The position numbers were made by a program, and so were the translations under genes. The notes below the pieces were generated by a model, which worked only from the letters and a program-made list of their open reading frames with translations, had not been told where the DNA came from and made no database searches. Source: Armatimonadota bacterium (GTDB taxonomy: Bacteria > Armatimonadota > JAAZEB01). From it: a stretch of DNA of 45,385 nucleotides. Positions 33,059-41,425 of the stretch are shown here, one piece after another; positions within the stretch are counted from its first letter, which is position 1, and every line of letters begins with the position of its first letter. The stretch is from assembly GCA_012512505.1 (NCBI GenBank), contig JAAZEB010000156.1, positions 1 through 45,385 of the forward strand, in the 5' to 3' direction.

Positions 33059-34429
33059 TCAGGAGTGCGGGTTTTCCTCGGCGGAGAGGAAGGTGGCTTT
33101 CAGGCCGGGGAACTCGCCGGACGACCGAACTCGCTGCGCGGCCTGTTGCAGCGCCTCGGCGCGCGGCGACTCGAGCATCACCCGCAGCAGCGGCTCGGTG
33201 CCCGAGGGCCGAACTAACACCCGGCCCTCGCCCAGCAGCAGCGCCTCGGCATCCCGGAGCGCCTGGCCGAGCGGCGTCGAGTCGTGCCAATCGAGGCCCG
33301 GCAAGAGCGGGATGTTGATGAGGATCTGGGGGAACATCACCACCGGGGCGCACAGCACCGAGAGGGGCTTGCCCGCGCGCCGCATGGCGGCGAAAAGCTG
33401 GATGGCGGTGAGCATGCCATCACCGGTATTCAGGTGATCCAGGAAGATGATGTGCCCGGATTGCTCTCCGCCAAGCAGGATGCCTGCCTGGCGCATCTGG
33501 GCGTAGACCTCGCGGTCGCCCACGCGGGCGCGCTCCAGGCGGATGCCCGCCTCGGCCAGCGCCCGTTCGGTTCCCAGGTTGGTCATCACCGTGCCGACGA
33601 TCGCCTCCCCGGGAAGTTGGCCATCCGCCAGGCGCTGGGTGGCGAGGACGTAGAGGACGTGGTCGCCATTGCGCACTAGGCCGCGTTCGTCCACGAAGAT
33701 CGCCCGGTCGGCATCGCCATCAAACGCCACGCCGGCATCGGCCCCGGCACGGCGCACCGCCTCCGCCAGCAGACCGGGGTGGGTAGCCCCGCAGCGGTCG
33801 TTGATGTTGCGGCCGTCGGGGTGGTGGCACAGCGCCCGCACTTCGGCGCCGAGCGCACGGAAGAGGGTGGGGGCCAGCGCTGAGGCGGCGCCGTTGGCGC
33901 AATCGACCACCAGGCGCAGGCCATCGAGGCGGGTGGTGGTGGTCGCGGCCAGGAAGTGGCGATAGGCCGCCGCCGCCCCGCGCCAGGGGCGGAGGAGACC
34001 GGGGCGCGGGCGTTCGGCGGTTTCGGCGGCATCCGCGTCCAGAAGCGCCTCGATGCGCGCCTCGGTAGCCGGGGACAGCTTGGCTCCCTCACGGGTAAAG
34101 AACTTGATGCCGTTGTCGGGGGCCGGGTTGTGCGAGGCGGAGATGACGCAGCCGGCATCGGCGCCCGCCAGCACGGTGAGACAGGCCACCCCCGGAGAAG
34201 TCATCACCCCAACCGGGCGAACTTGCCAGCCGGCGCTTGCCAGGCCGGCGGCCACCGCCGCTTCGAGCATCGGGCCGGACTCGCGCGTGTCCCGCCCCAG
34301 GATGATTACCCCCGGCCGCCCGTCGGCCAGCACCTGCCCGGCGGCGAAGCCCACGCGCACGGCCAGTTCCGGCGTTAGCTCCCGATTGGCACGGCCCCGC
34401 AGGCCATCGGTGCCGAAACGTGGCCTCAT
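33059..34429 (-). CDS. glmM: Phosphoglucosamine mutase GlmM
   Basis: A 456-residue phosphohexomutase, normal GlmM length. It converts glucosamine-6-phosphate to glucosamine-1-phosphate for UDP-GlcNAc and peptidoglycan. FGTDGLRGRAN opens the protein; the active phosphoserine is Ser99 in ISASHNP, the metal loop is FDGDADRAIF, the sugar loop GGEQSGHIIF, and RPSGTEPLLRV binds the phosphate at the C-terminus. All are intact. The ATG overlaps the ybbR stop (ATGA), so translation is coupled. The order cdaA-ybbR-glmM is the well-known cyclic di-AMP operon, in which CdaA, CdaR and GlmM can form a complex and GlmM inhibits CdaA. Confidence 0.96.
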   Translation of the reverse strand: MRPRFGTDGLRGRANRELTPELAVRVGFAAGQVLADGRPGVIILGRDTRESGPMLEAAVAAGLASAGWQVRPVGVMTSPGVACLTVLAGADAGCVISASHNPAPDNGIKFFTREGAKLSPATEARIEALLDADAAETAERPRPGLLRPWRGAAAAYRHFLAATTTTRLDGLRLVVDCANGAASALAPTLFRALGAEVRALCHHPDGRNINDRCGATHPGLLAEAVRRAGADAGVAFDGDADRAIFVDERGLVRNGDHVLYVLATQRLADGQLPGEAIVGTVMTNLGTERALAEAGIRLERARVGDREVYAQMRQAGILLGGEQSGHIIFLDHLNTGDGMLTAIQLFAAMRRAGKPLSVLCAPVVMFPQILINIPLLPGLDWHDSTPLGQALRDAEALLLGEGRVLVRPSGTEPLLRVMLESPRAEALQQAAQRVRSSGEFPGLKATFLSAEENPHS

Positions 34430-35370
34430 GGAGTACCCAGGCTTTCGCGCGTGAGAAACACCTTCACGCGTGCCTTCTCGTCGGAAACCAACTTGATCCC
34501 CTCGGGAGGAAGCAACCGCACCTCCTGGATGATCGTTGACGTTGCCCCGCTGAGGTTAACCGGCTCGGTGGCCACTGCCTGCACGTTCCCCAGCGCCCGG
34601 TCACTTCCCGACACCGTTACTGCCACGGGGTCCAGGATCACTGAGGCCACCATGAAACCGGGAGCGGGCCGTCCCGCCCAGCGCAGCACGATCGGTGCCA
34701 CCTTATACTGCGGCACCCGGGCGATCCGAACGTGGACGACGACCTGCGAGGGGATGATCGCCACTCGCGGCACCGGTTCGTCGCGGCTGTCGAGGGCCTG
34801 GATCACCGCGTCGCGCTCGACATCGCCGGCCGCCCCGCGCACCGGCACCCGCGCCTCCAGCCGCGTCACCTGCTCGACCAGGCTGCCGGCGCCCCTCACC
34901 AGGGCCGTGTTCGGCGTCACGTCGGTCGATTCCCACCGGTAGCCCGGGGCGACGCTGCCTTGCGGGGCCACCTCCACCGGAAGGCGCCGCTCGCGCACCG
35001 CCTCCAGGGTGACCGTGGCAAACGGCGGCGCGCCGCTGACGGCGTTGAGCGGTTTCTTCACCACCGCGCTCACCGGGAGGGTGTGCGAGCCCGGGCCGCG
35101 GCCGCTGAGATCGACGGTGGCGTCCAGCTCTGCCGCCCCCTTGTCCGGGCGCCGGAGGATCTCGTCGATCGCGCTTTTCGGGCCCTGAACAGTGACGACC
35201 ACCGCGGGCAGGCTGCTGACTTCCAGGCCCCTGGGCACGTTGATCGGGCGGACGGGGGCGCTCAAGGAGGCGTAGGTCATCGGCGCCTCCACTGTTCGCC
35301 CATACATCAAGTAGAGCGAGATGGCGCAGGCCACTGCCAACAGCTTATAGCGCAGGTTATCGCCCCTCAA
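34426..35370 (-). CDS. YbbR-domain protein (CdaR-like regulator)
   Basis: A 314-residue protein with an N-terminal membrane helix (YKLLAVACAISLYLMYG) and an extracytoplasmic part made of about three YbbR repeats; each contains a segment such as VTVQGPKSAIDEI or VTVSGSDRALGNV. In Firmicutes the equivalent protein (YbbR/CdaR) binds and tunes the cyclase CdaA. The start is TTG at 35370, overlapping the cdaA stop (TTGA) with AGGGAGAG nine bases upstream. The frame is open 47 codons further into cdaA, but that region is clearly coding for CdaA. Second gene of the three-gene operon; its stop overlaps the glmM start. Confidence 0.85.
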   Translation of the reverse strand: MRGDNLRYKLLAVACAISLYLMYGRTVEAPMTYASLSAPVRPINVPRGLEVSSLPAVVVTVQGPKSAIDEILRRPDKGAAELDATVDLSGRGPGSHTLPVSAVVKKPLNAVSGAPPFATVTLEAVRERRLPVEVAPQGSVAPGYRWESTDVTPNTALVRGAGSLVEQVTRLEARVPVRGAAGDVERDAVIQALDSRDEPVPRVAIIPSQVVVHVRIARVPQYKVAPIVLRWAGRPAPGFMVASVILDPVAVTVSGSDRALGNVQAVATEPVNLSGATSTIIQEVRLLPPEGIKLVSDEKARVKVFLTRESLGTP

Positions 35371-36377
35371 TCTTGAGACTCTCCCTGAACCTGTTCTCCT
35401 ACTCCGGCCACCCGGCGCCCGAGGGCGAGCAGCGCCCGGGGCGCGCCCAGGCAGGCCCGCCATCCCCACTGCCACAGCCGCGTGGGGCGCAGTTCCCCGT
35501 TGGCGGCCCACCCGGCCCGCCAGAAGCTGGTCGCCGTCTTTCCCTTTGCTTGCTCTGCCGGCTCGCCCTTGTGGCGGGCCCGCAGCGAGCCTTCGTCGCG
35601 CTGCAGCAGCCCCAGCAGCTTGTCGCGCACCACCTCCGGGCGCAGCGCCGTCAGCAGCCGTCCGTCGTAAGCCAGCGAGATGTTGCCGGTCTCCTCCGAG
35701 ACCACCAGCACCGCCGCGTCGGTGCGCTCGGCCAGGCCCAACGCGGCGCGGTGGCGGGTGTGCAGCGAGGAGCTGATCCGGGTGTTGTCGGAGAGCGGCA
35801 GCACGCAGGCCGCCGCGGTCACCTCGTTGCCGCGGATGACGACGGCGCCATCGTGCAGCGGCGTTCCCGGGTAGAAGATCGAGATCAACAGCCGGGGAGA
35901 GATGGTGGCGTTGATCGGCGTGCCGGTGCTGGTAATGTCTTCCAGACCGTCATCACGCTCCAGCACCATGAGGGCGCCGATCCGGTTCTGCGAGAGCTGC
36001 GTCGCCGTATCCACCAGATCGTCTACCACTTCGCCGACGTCCTCGCGGCGCAGCAGCCCGCGTACCGCCAAAAATCGGCCCCGGCCCACTTCCTCCAAGG
36101 CGTGGCGCAGCTCGGGCAGGAAGAGGATGACGATGGCGACGGCGGCGCCGGGGCTAGTGACGGCTCCCAGCAGCAGCCCCAGCGTGCGGAACTGCACCAC
36201 ATCCGCCAGTCGGGCGGCCAGCGAGAGCACCACCAGGCCCCAGGCAAGCTGCACGGCCCGCGTTCCCCGCAGCAGCTTGATCACGTAGTAAATGATCGCC
36301 GACGACAAGAGGATGTCGAACAACGCCCGCCACTGCAGTGTGGCCAGGATGTGGATCGCTTCGCCCAGTATCCGCAT
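35367..36377 (-). CDS. cdaA: Diadenylate cyclase CdaA
   Basis: A 336-residue membrane diadenylate cyclase, making cyclic di-AMP from two ATP. About three membrane helices fill residues 10-90, then the DAC domain shows TPLHDGAVVI (DGA motif at 176-178) and SSLHTRHRAALG (RHR motif at 208-210), both intact. The tail after about residue 265 is about 60 residues longer than usual and basic/Trp-rich, without a known domain. The gene has its own promoter at 36430-36458 and is first in the cdaA-ybbR-glmM operon. Products likely control potassium and osmolyte transport and cell-wall balance. Confidence 0.96.
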   Translation of the reverse strand: MRILGEAIHILATLQWRALFDILLSSAIIYYVIKLLRGTRAVQLAWGLVVLSLAARLADVVQFRTLGLLLGAVTSPGAAVAIVILFLPELRHALEEVGRGRFLAVRGLLRREDVGEVVDDLVDTATQLSQNRIGALMVLERDDGLEDITSTGTPINATISPRLLISIFYPGTPLHDGAVVIRGNEVTAAACVLPLSDNTRISSSLHTRHRAALGLAERTDAAVLVVSEETGNISLAYDGRLLTALRPEVVRDKLLGLLQRDEGSLRARHKGEPAEQAKGKTATSFWRAGWAANGELRPTRLWQWGWRACLGAPRALLALGRRVAGVGEQVQGESQD

Positions 36378-36429
36378 CGCCGGTGTGCGCCCCTGCCCGC
36401 CTTTACGCCCAGCCCAAGATTCTTAGGGT

Positions 36430-36458
36430 ATGTTACCATATCCCCGGGATCGGGTCAA
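36430..36458 (-). promoter_or_regulatory. Promoter of the cdaA-ybbR-glmM operon
   Basis: On the minus strand: TTGACC (36453-36458), 17 bp, TAACAT (36430-36435). Predicted start near 36423, leader about 46 nt. The -10 region is part of a small palindrome, TATGGTAACATA. Confidence 0.6.
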
Positions 36459-36540
36459 TGCGCAGTTCGGCCGGCAACACCGAGCTGTGGGGAGGAGGCC
36501 GACCTTTCAGCGTTTGGGGTGCCTCCCGCCGAAGGGGGGG

Positions 36541-36590
36541 CTGGCGACCCTCGGCATTGGGAGACGCCTCCTACGGGCGGCTGGTTGCCA
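36541..36590 (+). repeat. Partial copy of repeat family B
   Basis: Carries TCGGCATTGGGAGACGCCTC followed by CTACGGGCGG, matching the second half of the family B copies at 13375-13440 and 22823-22886. The first half with the CCGGCG palindrome is missing. It lies in the 365-bp gap 36378-36742 along with the cdaA promoter and the rpiA leader hairpin; I see no gene there. Confidence 0.5.
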
Positions 36591-36623
36591 TACCAGGAGT
36601 TTGCTGCCCTGCCGCGAACGTGA

Positions 36624-36679
36624 GGGGTGAGGCCCCCGGCGCGACCGTCACCTGACGGCCCGGGGGAACGCCACTCCCC
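36624..36679 (+). promoter_or_regulatory. Long hairpin upstream of rpiA
   Basis: A 56-nt foldable element. Outer pairs: GGGG (36624-36627) with CCCC (36676-36679), then interrupted pairs, then CCCCCGG (36633-36639) with CCGGGGG (36660-36666). Inner stem: CCGTCA (36645-36650) with TGACGG (36653-36658), two-base loop. No U-run follows. It ends 63 bp before the rpiA ATG, so it may lie in its leader RNA. It matches no riboswitch class that I recognise; a DNA-level role is also possible. Confidence 0.4.
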
Positions 36680-36742
36680 GCCGCCGTGCGGTGGTGCCGC
36701 GCGCGGCGTGCAGCTTCAACGCTGGGAGAACCGGACAAGCAG

Positions 36743-37447
36743 ATGGCAACTGAGAACGCAGCTAAGCGTGCCGCCGGCGAGAAGGCGGTCGAATACGTAA
36801 CCGACGACATGGTGGTGGGCCTGGGAACGGGTTCCACGGTCTACTACTTCCTGGTGAAGCTGGGCGAGCGCTGTCGCGCCGGCCTGAAGATCCTCGGGGT
36901 GCCCACTTCCCTGGCCACGGAGCGGATCGCCCGGGAACAGGGGATTCCCCTGGCCGACTCCTGGGCCGCGGTGGATGTCGTCGTCGATGGCGCCGATGAG
37001 ATTGATCCCCACCTGGACTTGATCAAGGGAATGGGAGGGGCGCTGCTGCGCGAGAAGATCGTGGCGCAGGCGGCCGGCCGGATGGTGGTGATCGGCGACG
37101 AAGGCAAGCTGGTGAAGCGGCTGGGCACCCAAACGCCCCTCCCGGTGGAGGTGCTTCCGTTCGGGTGGGAGGCTACCGCCTTGCGCTTGCGTCAGCTCGG
37201 GCTGGCGCCGGTGCTGCGTCGCCAGGGCAGCGAGCCGGTACTCACCGACAACGGCAACTACCTCCTGGAGTGCCATGCCGGGGTCATCGACCAGCCGCGC
37301 GACCTGGCCGCGGCGCTCGAGGAGATCGCCGGCGTCGTCGGGCACGGCCTCTTCCTCGGGCTGGCGACCACGGCGGTGATCGGCTCCGAGAGCGGCGTCC
37401 GAATCATCCAGCGCCCTCCCTCGCTGAACCGCGGCACCAATCCCTAA
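36743..37447 (+). CDS. rpiA: Ribose-5-phosphate isomerase A
   Basis: A 234-residue RpiA of normal length, interconverting ribose-5-phosphate and ribulose-5-phosphate in the pentose phosphate pathway. Signatures in order: VVGLGTGSTVYYFL (phosphate loop), VPTSLATERIA, VDVVVDGADEIDPHLDLIKG (catalytic Asp region), GMGGALLREKIVA with the catalytic Glu, and VVIGDEGKLVKRLG. The C-terminal DNGNYLLEC matches the substrate-binding end. The ATG at 36743 follows CTGGGAGAACCGG, a rather distant site. Its stop codon overlaps that of the convergent DUF2752 gene (TAA and TAG sharing 37445-37446). Cytosolic. Confidence 0.96.
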   Translation: MATENAAKRAAGEKAVEYVTDDMVVGLGTGSTVYYFLVKLGERCRAGLKILGVPTSLATERIAREQGIPLADSWAAVDVVVDGADEIDPHLDLIKGMGGALLREKIVAQAAGRMVVIGDEGKLVKRLGTQTPLPVEVLPFGWEATALRLRQLGLAPVLRRQGSEPVLTDNGNYLLECHAGVIDQPRDLAAALEEIAGVVGHGLFLGLATTAVIGSESGVRIIQRPPSLNRGTNP

Positions 37448-37890
37448 GCCCCACCCCGGGTTACCCAAACCAGATAGCCCCAGTTTGCCAGGGCGAGGGC
37501 AAGCGCGACGGCCAGCAGCAGCCGTCGGTGGCGGGGCGCCGGCCGGGGCAGCGGCTGCCCCCCGGCGCGTTCCACGATCCCGAGCAGGCCGGCCGCCATC
37601 AGGGCGAAGGCACCGATGGTAACGAGCGGGTTGAGCCAGAATGCCTCGGCGGGCCGCCCCGAGGCAAGCGCCAGCAGGCAGCGCGTGCCGCCGCAGGTCA
37701 GGCAAGGCCACCCGGTGAGGGTGCGGAAGAGGCACGGCGGCAGCGTCAGGTACGGCGAGAGGAGCCGCAGAGCAGCCGCGCCGATCCCCAGGGTGGCCGC
37801 CAGGGGTGGCGCCCAACGCCAGCCAGGCGCCGGCCGGCTAGGGGCGAAAAGCGGGGCGTCGGCCTGCCCGTGGCCCAGACCGGTGGTCAC
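37444..37890 (-). CDS. DUF2752 membrane protein
   Basis: A 148-residue membrane protein. The DUF2752 signature is present: PPCLFRTLTGWPCLTCGGTR near residues 50-70, with three Cys in a Pro/Gly-rich loop at the start of a helix. Two or three other helices follow (PLVTIGAFALMAAGLLGIV, LLLAVALALALANWGYLVWV). Function of the family is unknown; genes often lie beside other small membrane proteins. The start is GTG at 37890, overlapping the stop of the upstream zinc-ribbon/Yip1 gene (GTGA), so the two are coupled. Its stop overlaps the rpiA stop on the other strand. Confidence 0.8.
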   Translation of the reverse strand: MTTGLGHGQADAPLFAPSRPAPGWRWAPPLAATLGIGAAALRLLSPYLTLPPCLFRTLTGWPCLTCGGTRCLLALASGRPAEAFWLNPLVTIGAFALMAAGLLGIVERAGGQPLPRPAPRHRRLLLAVALALALANWGYLVWVTRGGA

Positions 37891-38603
37891 CCGGTGCCCC
37901 GCAGCAGCACTGCCGCCGCCCAAAACAGCAGCGCCGCCAGGCCCAGCGCGCTGGCCACCAGCGGCGTCAGCACCGCGAAGGCACTGCGCCACGGCTCGGT
38001 CTGGTGCGCCCGGGCCAGGCCGATCACCAGCAGCACGCCTCCCCATCCGGCCGCCAGCAGCGGCCCCACCACCGGCACCAGCCAGAGCGCCGTGCTTCCC
38101 GCCGCGTAGCACAGGACGCGCAGCGTCACCGCGTAGCCGCCGGCCGCTCCCCCCACCAACGCCAGCAGCACGTGCAGCAGCCCCGCCCAAAGGCAGAGCA
38201 GCGGCGCCAGCAGCACCGGCAGCACCAGGAACGAGACGGTGATCGCCTCCGGTGATGTGCGGGCAAACCCTATCACCACCCGGCCCTGGTAGCTGAGCTG
38301 AGGCTCGATCCGCGCCAGCAGCGGCTGCTGGATCAGCGCGTTGGCCGCGGCCAGCAACAGCCAGCAGACGACCGCGTACAGCAGCGGCCAGCCAAGAGAG
38401 CGGGTGCCGACAACCGCCGCGAAGAAGGCGCGCGGCGTCAGGGTGGCCTGGCGCCACGTCTGCCATAGCGCCTGGGGCAGGGGATCCGCGCGCGGCGGCT
38501 CCAGGGGCACCCGCCGCGCCGCCGGTTTGCCGGGTGTTGCCCCGCACTTGGGGCAGGGTTGAGCGGCGCTTGCGGCGCCGCACGCCGGGCATCGTTCCTC
38601 CAT
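37887..38603 (-). CDS. Zinc-ribbon and Yip1-like membrane protein
   Basis: A 238-residue protein. The N-terminus is a four-Cys zinc ribbon: CPAC at 5-8 and CPKC at 17-20. After a Pro/Arg-rich linker, LPQALWQTWRQATLTPRAFF opens a Yip1-like membrane domain with about five helices, whose segments include LLYAVVCWLLLAAANALI and VLPVLLAPLLCLWAGLLHVL. Proteins of this type are common in deltaproteobacteria and related phyla and have no known activity. The ATG at 38603 has AAGGGGG upstream and its own promoter at 38634-38662; the frame is open further upstream across that promoter, so the longer reading is rejected. Coupled to the DUF2752 gene. Confidence 0.8.
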   Translation of the reverse strand: MEERCPACGAASAAQPCPKCGATPGKPAARRVPLEPPRADPLPQALWQTWRQATLTPRAFFAAVVGTRSLGWPLLYAVVCWLLLAAANALIQQPLLARIEPQLSYQGRVVIGFARTSPEAITVSFLVLPVLLAPLLCLWAGLLHVLLALVGGAAGGYAVTLRVLCYAAGSTALWLVPVVGPLLAAGWGGVLLVIGLARAHQTEPWRSAFAVLTPLVASALGLAALLFWAAAVLLRGTG

Positions 38604-38633
38604 CAGCACCCCCTTCGCCTGGCTGGCGCCTCC

Positions 38634-38662
38634 ATTATACCCCGGAACCCCCGGCCTGCCAA
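38634..38662 (-). promoter_or_regulatory. Promoter of the Yip1-like/DUF2752 pair
   Basis: On the minus strand: TTGGCA (38657-38662), 17 bp, TATAAT (38634-38639). Predicted start near 38627, leader about 24 nt. Its -35 box is 19 bp from the -35 box of the divergent promoter at 38682-38710. Confidence 0.75.
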
Positions 38663-38681
38663 CCGGCGCCGCGCGTTGTGC

Positions 38682-38710
38682 TTGACATCCCCCGGGGGCG
38701 CGTCTATAAT
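38682..38710 (+). promoter_or_regulatory. Promoter of the phosphoribosyltransferase gene
   Basis: TTGACA (38682-38687), 17 bp, TATAAT (38705-38710), a perfect consensus pair. Predicted start near 38717, leader of about 18 nt containing AGGTGA. A CCCCCGGGGG palindrome fills most of the spacer and may bind a regulator. Confidence 0.85.
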
Positions 38711-38734
38711 GGGCCTCCAGTAGGTGACGATACG

Positions 38735-40087
38735 ATGAGCATCTTCGATGGCAAGCGGCTCTCACCAGAGACGTTCAAGCTCGACGTGGAGCGGATGCGG
38801 CGCGGCTGGTACTCTGACAAGTACTTCCTCAACATCGTCCGCTTGCTCGAGCAGTTGGCGCAGCGCGGCTACCGGTTCGACGGCTACTCCCCCAGGCTCA
38901 ACTCGCTCGGCCTCGACCTGTCCGGAGTGGATGTCGGCAACCTCGAAGTGGAGATGCAGTGGTTCCCCCGCCGGCAGCCCTACACCGTCGTCGTGGGCAT
39001 CGACAAGGCGTTGGCCATTCTCAAGGAGTGTTGCGGCTACTTCGACGAGCAGGAACGCTTCGTCAACACCTATGACCAACTGGAAGTGCTCGCGGTGCAC
39101 GATGGGTGGGTGGCGCCGTATGGCGGCGACCCGGCTCAGGTGACGCCGGTGCTGAAGGTGCGCGGCCGCTATCGCGACTTTGCCCTCCTGGAAACGCCCA
39201 CCCTGGGCGCGCTCACCCGGGGCAGCCGCATCGCCACCAACGTCTACCGGGTGCTGGAGGCCGCGCGCGGGAAGGCCGTGATGTTCTTCCCCGCCCGCTT
39301 CGACGCGCACGAGGTGCAGGCCGCCGATGGCTACGCCTACCGCATCGCCCTGGAACTGTACAACCGCTCCAGCGGCCACCAACTCACCGCCTTCGTCTCC
39401 ACCGACGCCCAGGGCGACTGGTGGGAAGGGGCCGGCGGCGGTACCGTCGCCCACGCGGCCGTTGCCTGCTTCCTCGGCGACACGGCCGAGACGATGATGG
39501 CGTTTGCCGCCTTGATGCCGCCGGAGATCCCCCGCATTGCCCTCGTGGACTTCAACAACGACTGCGTGGGCGACTCGCTGCGGGTGATGTCGGCCATGTT
39601 CTCCCGCTGGATGCAGCTCACCGACGCCGGCCGGCATGAAGAGGCCCAGCGCTTCAAGCTGGCGGCCGTGCGGCCCGACACCGGCAGCTCCATGCGCGAC
39701 GTCAGCGTGCCCCCCCTGGGGGATCCGGAGTTGGATTGCGGGGTGAACGCCCGCCTGGTATTCGCCCTGCGGGAGGCGCTCGACAACGCCTGGCAAGGGT
39801 GGAACCTGCCGCGCACCTGGCAGCCGATCGCCCAGCGCTGGTGCCGCGAGGTGCGCATCGTCGTCACCGGCGGCTTCAAGCCGGAGAAGATCCGCCAGTT
39901 CGAGGAGTTGGGCGTGCCGGCCGACATCTACGGCGTTGGCTCCTACCTCCTCTCCTCCTGTGACGCCCACGGCACCAACAACGACTACACCGCCGACGTG
40001 GTGCGCGTGAAGATCGACGGCACCTGGTACGACATGGCCAAGGCTGGCCGCGCTCCCTGCGAGAACCCCGCCCTCGAACCGGTGTGA
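38735..40087 (+). CDS. Nicotinate phosphoribosyltransferase-like protein
   Basis: A 450-residue protein with the NAPRTase layout. It begins YSDKYFLNIVRLLEQ, has LLETPTLGALTRGSRIATNV, then FFPARFDAHEVQAADGYAYRIAL, GGGTVAHAAVACF (the GTxAH-type loop), PRIALVDFNNDCVGDSL and IVVTGGFKPEKIRQFEELGV with DIYGVGSYL at the end. These match the order of motifs in enzymes that join nicotinate and PRPP to form nicotinate mononucleotide for NAD. Sequence spacing differs from classical PncB, so it belongs to a divergent branch; substrate specificity is inferred. The ATG at 38735 lies 18 nt after the predicted start site. It is 117 bp before the glycosidase-like gene. Confidence 0.82.
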   Translation: MSIFDGKRLSPETFKLDVERMRRGWYSDKYFLNIVRLLEQLAQRGYRFDGYSPRLNSLGLDLSGVDVGNLEVEMQWFPRRQPYTVVVGIDKALAILKECCGYFDEQERFVNTYDQLEVLAVHDGWVAPYGGDPAQVTPVLKVRGRYRDFALLETPTLGALTRGSRIATNVYRVLEAARGKAVMFFPARFDAHEVQAADGYAYRIALELYNRSSGHQLTAFVSTDAQGDWWEGAGGGTVAHAAVACFLGDTAETMMAFAALMPPEIPRIALVDFNNDCVGDSLRVMSAMFSRWMQLTDAGRHEEAQRFKLAAVRPDTGSSMRDVSVPPLGDPELDCGVNARLVFALREALDNAWQGWNLPRTWQPIAQRWCREVRIVVTGGFKPEKIRQFEELGVPADIYGVGSYLLSSCDAHGTNNDYTADVVRVKIDGTWYDMAKAGRAPCENPALEPV

Positions 40088-40204
40088 TCTACCGCTGGCT
40101 TGCCGTGCGCCGCCAGGCAGCGCTTCACCCGGCACGCGCGGGGCGGGGCGAGGAACCGTTGGCGTCATGTCGAAACCTCCCACGCGACGAGAGGGATGCT
40201 TGCG

Positions 40205-41272
40205 ATGTTGCTGCTCACCAGTTTGGCGGCCGGCCTGGCGCTGGCGGGAGAGCCGGCGGCGGAGCCGATTGACCGGGCGACGCTCGACCGGTGGTCGGCC
40301 CCGTACCGCGGCTGGCACTACTGGCCGCAGCACGTGATCCCGGCGGCGCCGCAGATTCCGGGCTACGAGGCGTTCGGCAGCACCGACTGCCCCACGGTCT
40401 ACCAGCTTCCGGGCGAGCGGATCTGGCGCCTGAGCTTCATCGGCTTCAACGGCCAGGGCTACCACTCGTTCGTGGCCGAGAGCGACGACCTGCTCCACTG
40501 GCGCAACCCCCGGCTGGCGATGGGCTTCGGGCCGGAGGGCGAGTTTGACCACGGCGGCTGCGTGGTGGGGGCCTACCTCTACGAGTCTTACGACATCAAG
40601 GCGCCCCGCGTGCTGAAGAAGCGCGATGGCCGCTACTGGACGCTCTACGGCTGCTATCCGCGCCAGGGAGGCTACGAGCTGCGCCCGGGCTATGAGGGCG
40701 TGGCCTGCAGCGAGGATGGTCTCACCTGGCGGCGGGCGAAGGAGAGCTACATCCTCTCGGTCCACGAGCCGGACGTGGGCGCCTGGGAGAAGGACTGCAT
40801 TTACCAACCGTGGCTGGTGGAGCACCAGGGGCGGTTCTTCAACTTCTACAACGCGGCCAATGGCGGCATCGAGCAGACCGGTTTGGCCACCTCCACCGAC
40901 CTGCTGCACTGGACGCGCCACCCGGGAAACCCGGTGGTGCGCAACCGGATCGGCGGCTACGACGAGCAGTTTGCCTCCGACCCCAAGGTGTTCCGCGACG
41001 GCGATCACTGGACGATGCTCTACTTTGGCGTCGGCCGCGGCGGCGCGCACATCATGGTCGCGTTCTCGCGCGACCTGCTTCATTGGACGGCCCATCCGGA
41101 GCCGCTCTACAAGGCCGGCGGCCACCCCGACGGCCTGGATGAGCAGTACGCCCACAAGATCTCACTGGTCTACAACCCGGCCAACGAGACCTTCTACCTC
41201 TTCTACTGCGCGTGCGGCCGCCAGGGGCGCGGCATCGGGCTGCTCACCAGCAAGCCGTTGCCTGCCCCATGA
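40205..41272 (+). CDS. Secreted beta-propeller glycosidase-like protein
   Basis: About 355 residues. A short hydrophobic start (MLLLTSLAAGLALAGEPA) suggests export. The body has repeated blades typical of the GH32/GH43/GH117-type five-bladed propellers: AESDDLLHWRNPR, SEDGLTWRRAKE, TSTDLLHWTRHPGNPVV, FSRDLLHWTAHPEP, with acidic residues in strands such as DCIYQPWLVE and FASDPKVFRDGD. The catalytic set cannot be assigned with confidence. The start at 40205 is preceded by GAGAGGG at nine bases; ATG 40196 adds three residues. Perhaps it trims plant or algal oligosaccharides in the periplasm. An aldolase gene follows 153 bp downstream. Confidence 0.72.
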   Translation: MLLLTSLAAGLALAGEPAAEPIDRATLDRWSAPYRGWHYWPQHVIPAAPQIPGYEAFGSTDCPTVYQLPGERIWRLSFIGFNGQGYHSFVAESDDLLHWRNPRLAMGFGPEGEFDHGGCVVGAYLYESYDIKAPRVLKKRDGRYWTLYGCYPRQGGYELRPGYEGVACSEDGLTWRRAKESYILSVHEPDVGAWEKDCIYQPWLVEHQGRFFNFYNAANGGIEQTGLATSTDLLHWTRHPGNPVVRNRIGGYDEQFASDPKVFRDGDHWTMLYFGVGRGGAHIMVAFSRDLLHWTAHPEPLYKAGGHPDGLDEQYAHKISLVYNPANETFYLFYCACGRQGRGIGLLTSKPLPAP

Positions 41273-41425
41273 GGGGGCCGATGCCGCTTTGCCGAGGGCG
41301 CGGGCACGCCCGGTCGGTTCCCCCGGGGGCGGGCGGCGCGGGCCGCCGCGCGGCAACCCAACGAGGGGCATTCGTCGGGGCAGAACACACGCGCCTGCGG
41401 ATAGGCGCGGGGGAGAATCCACACC

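Noticed and set aside
31041-33437. 798-codon plus-strand open frame
   Set aside because: Antisense shadow of the heparinase-like gene and the end of glmM.
37444-38592. Single 382-codon frame ahead of the DUF2752 region
   Set aside because: Its first two thirds are a shadow of the Yip1-like gene. The real gene begins at the GTG at 37890, overlapping the upstream stop.
38762-41155. 797-codon minus-strand open frame
   Set aside because: It runs antisense across the NAPRTase-like and glycosidase-like genes, both with motifs, starts and a promoter. No family features are seen.
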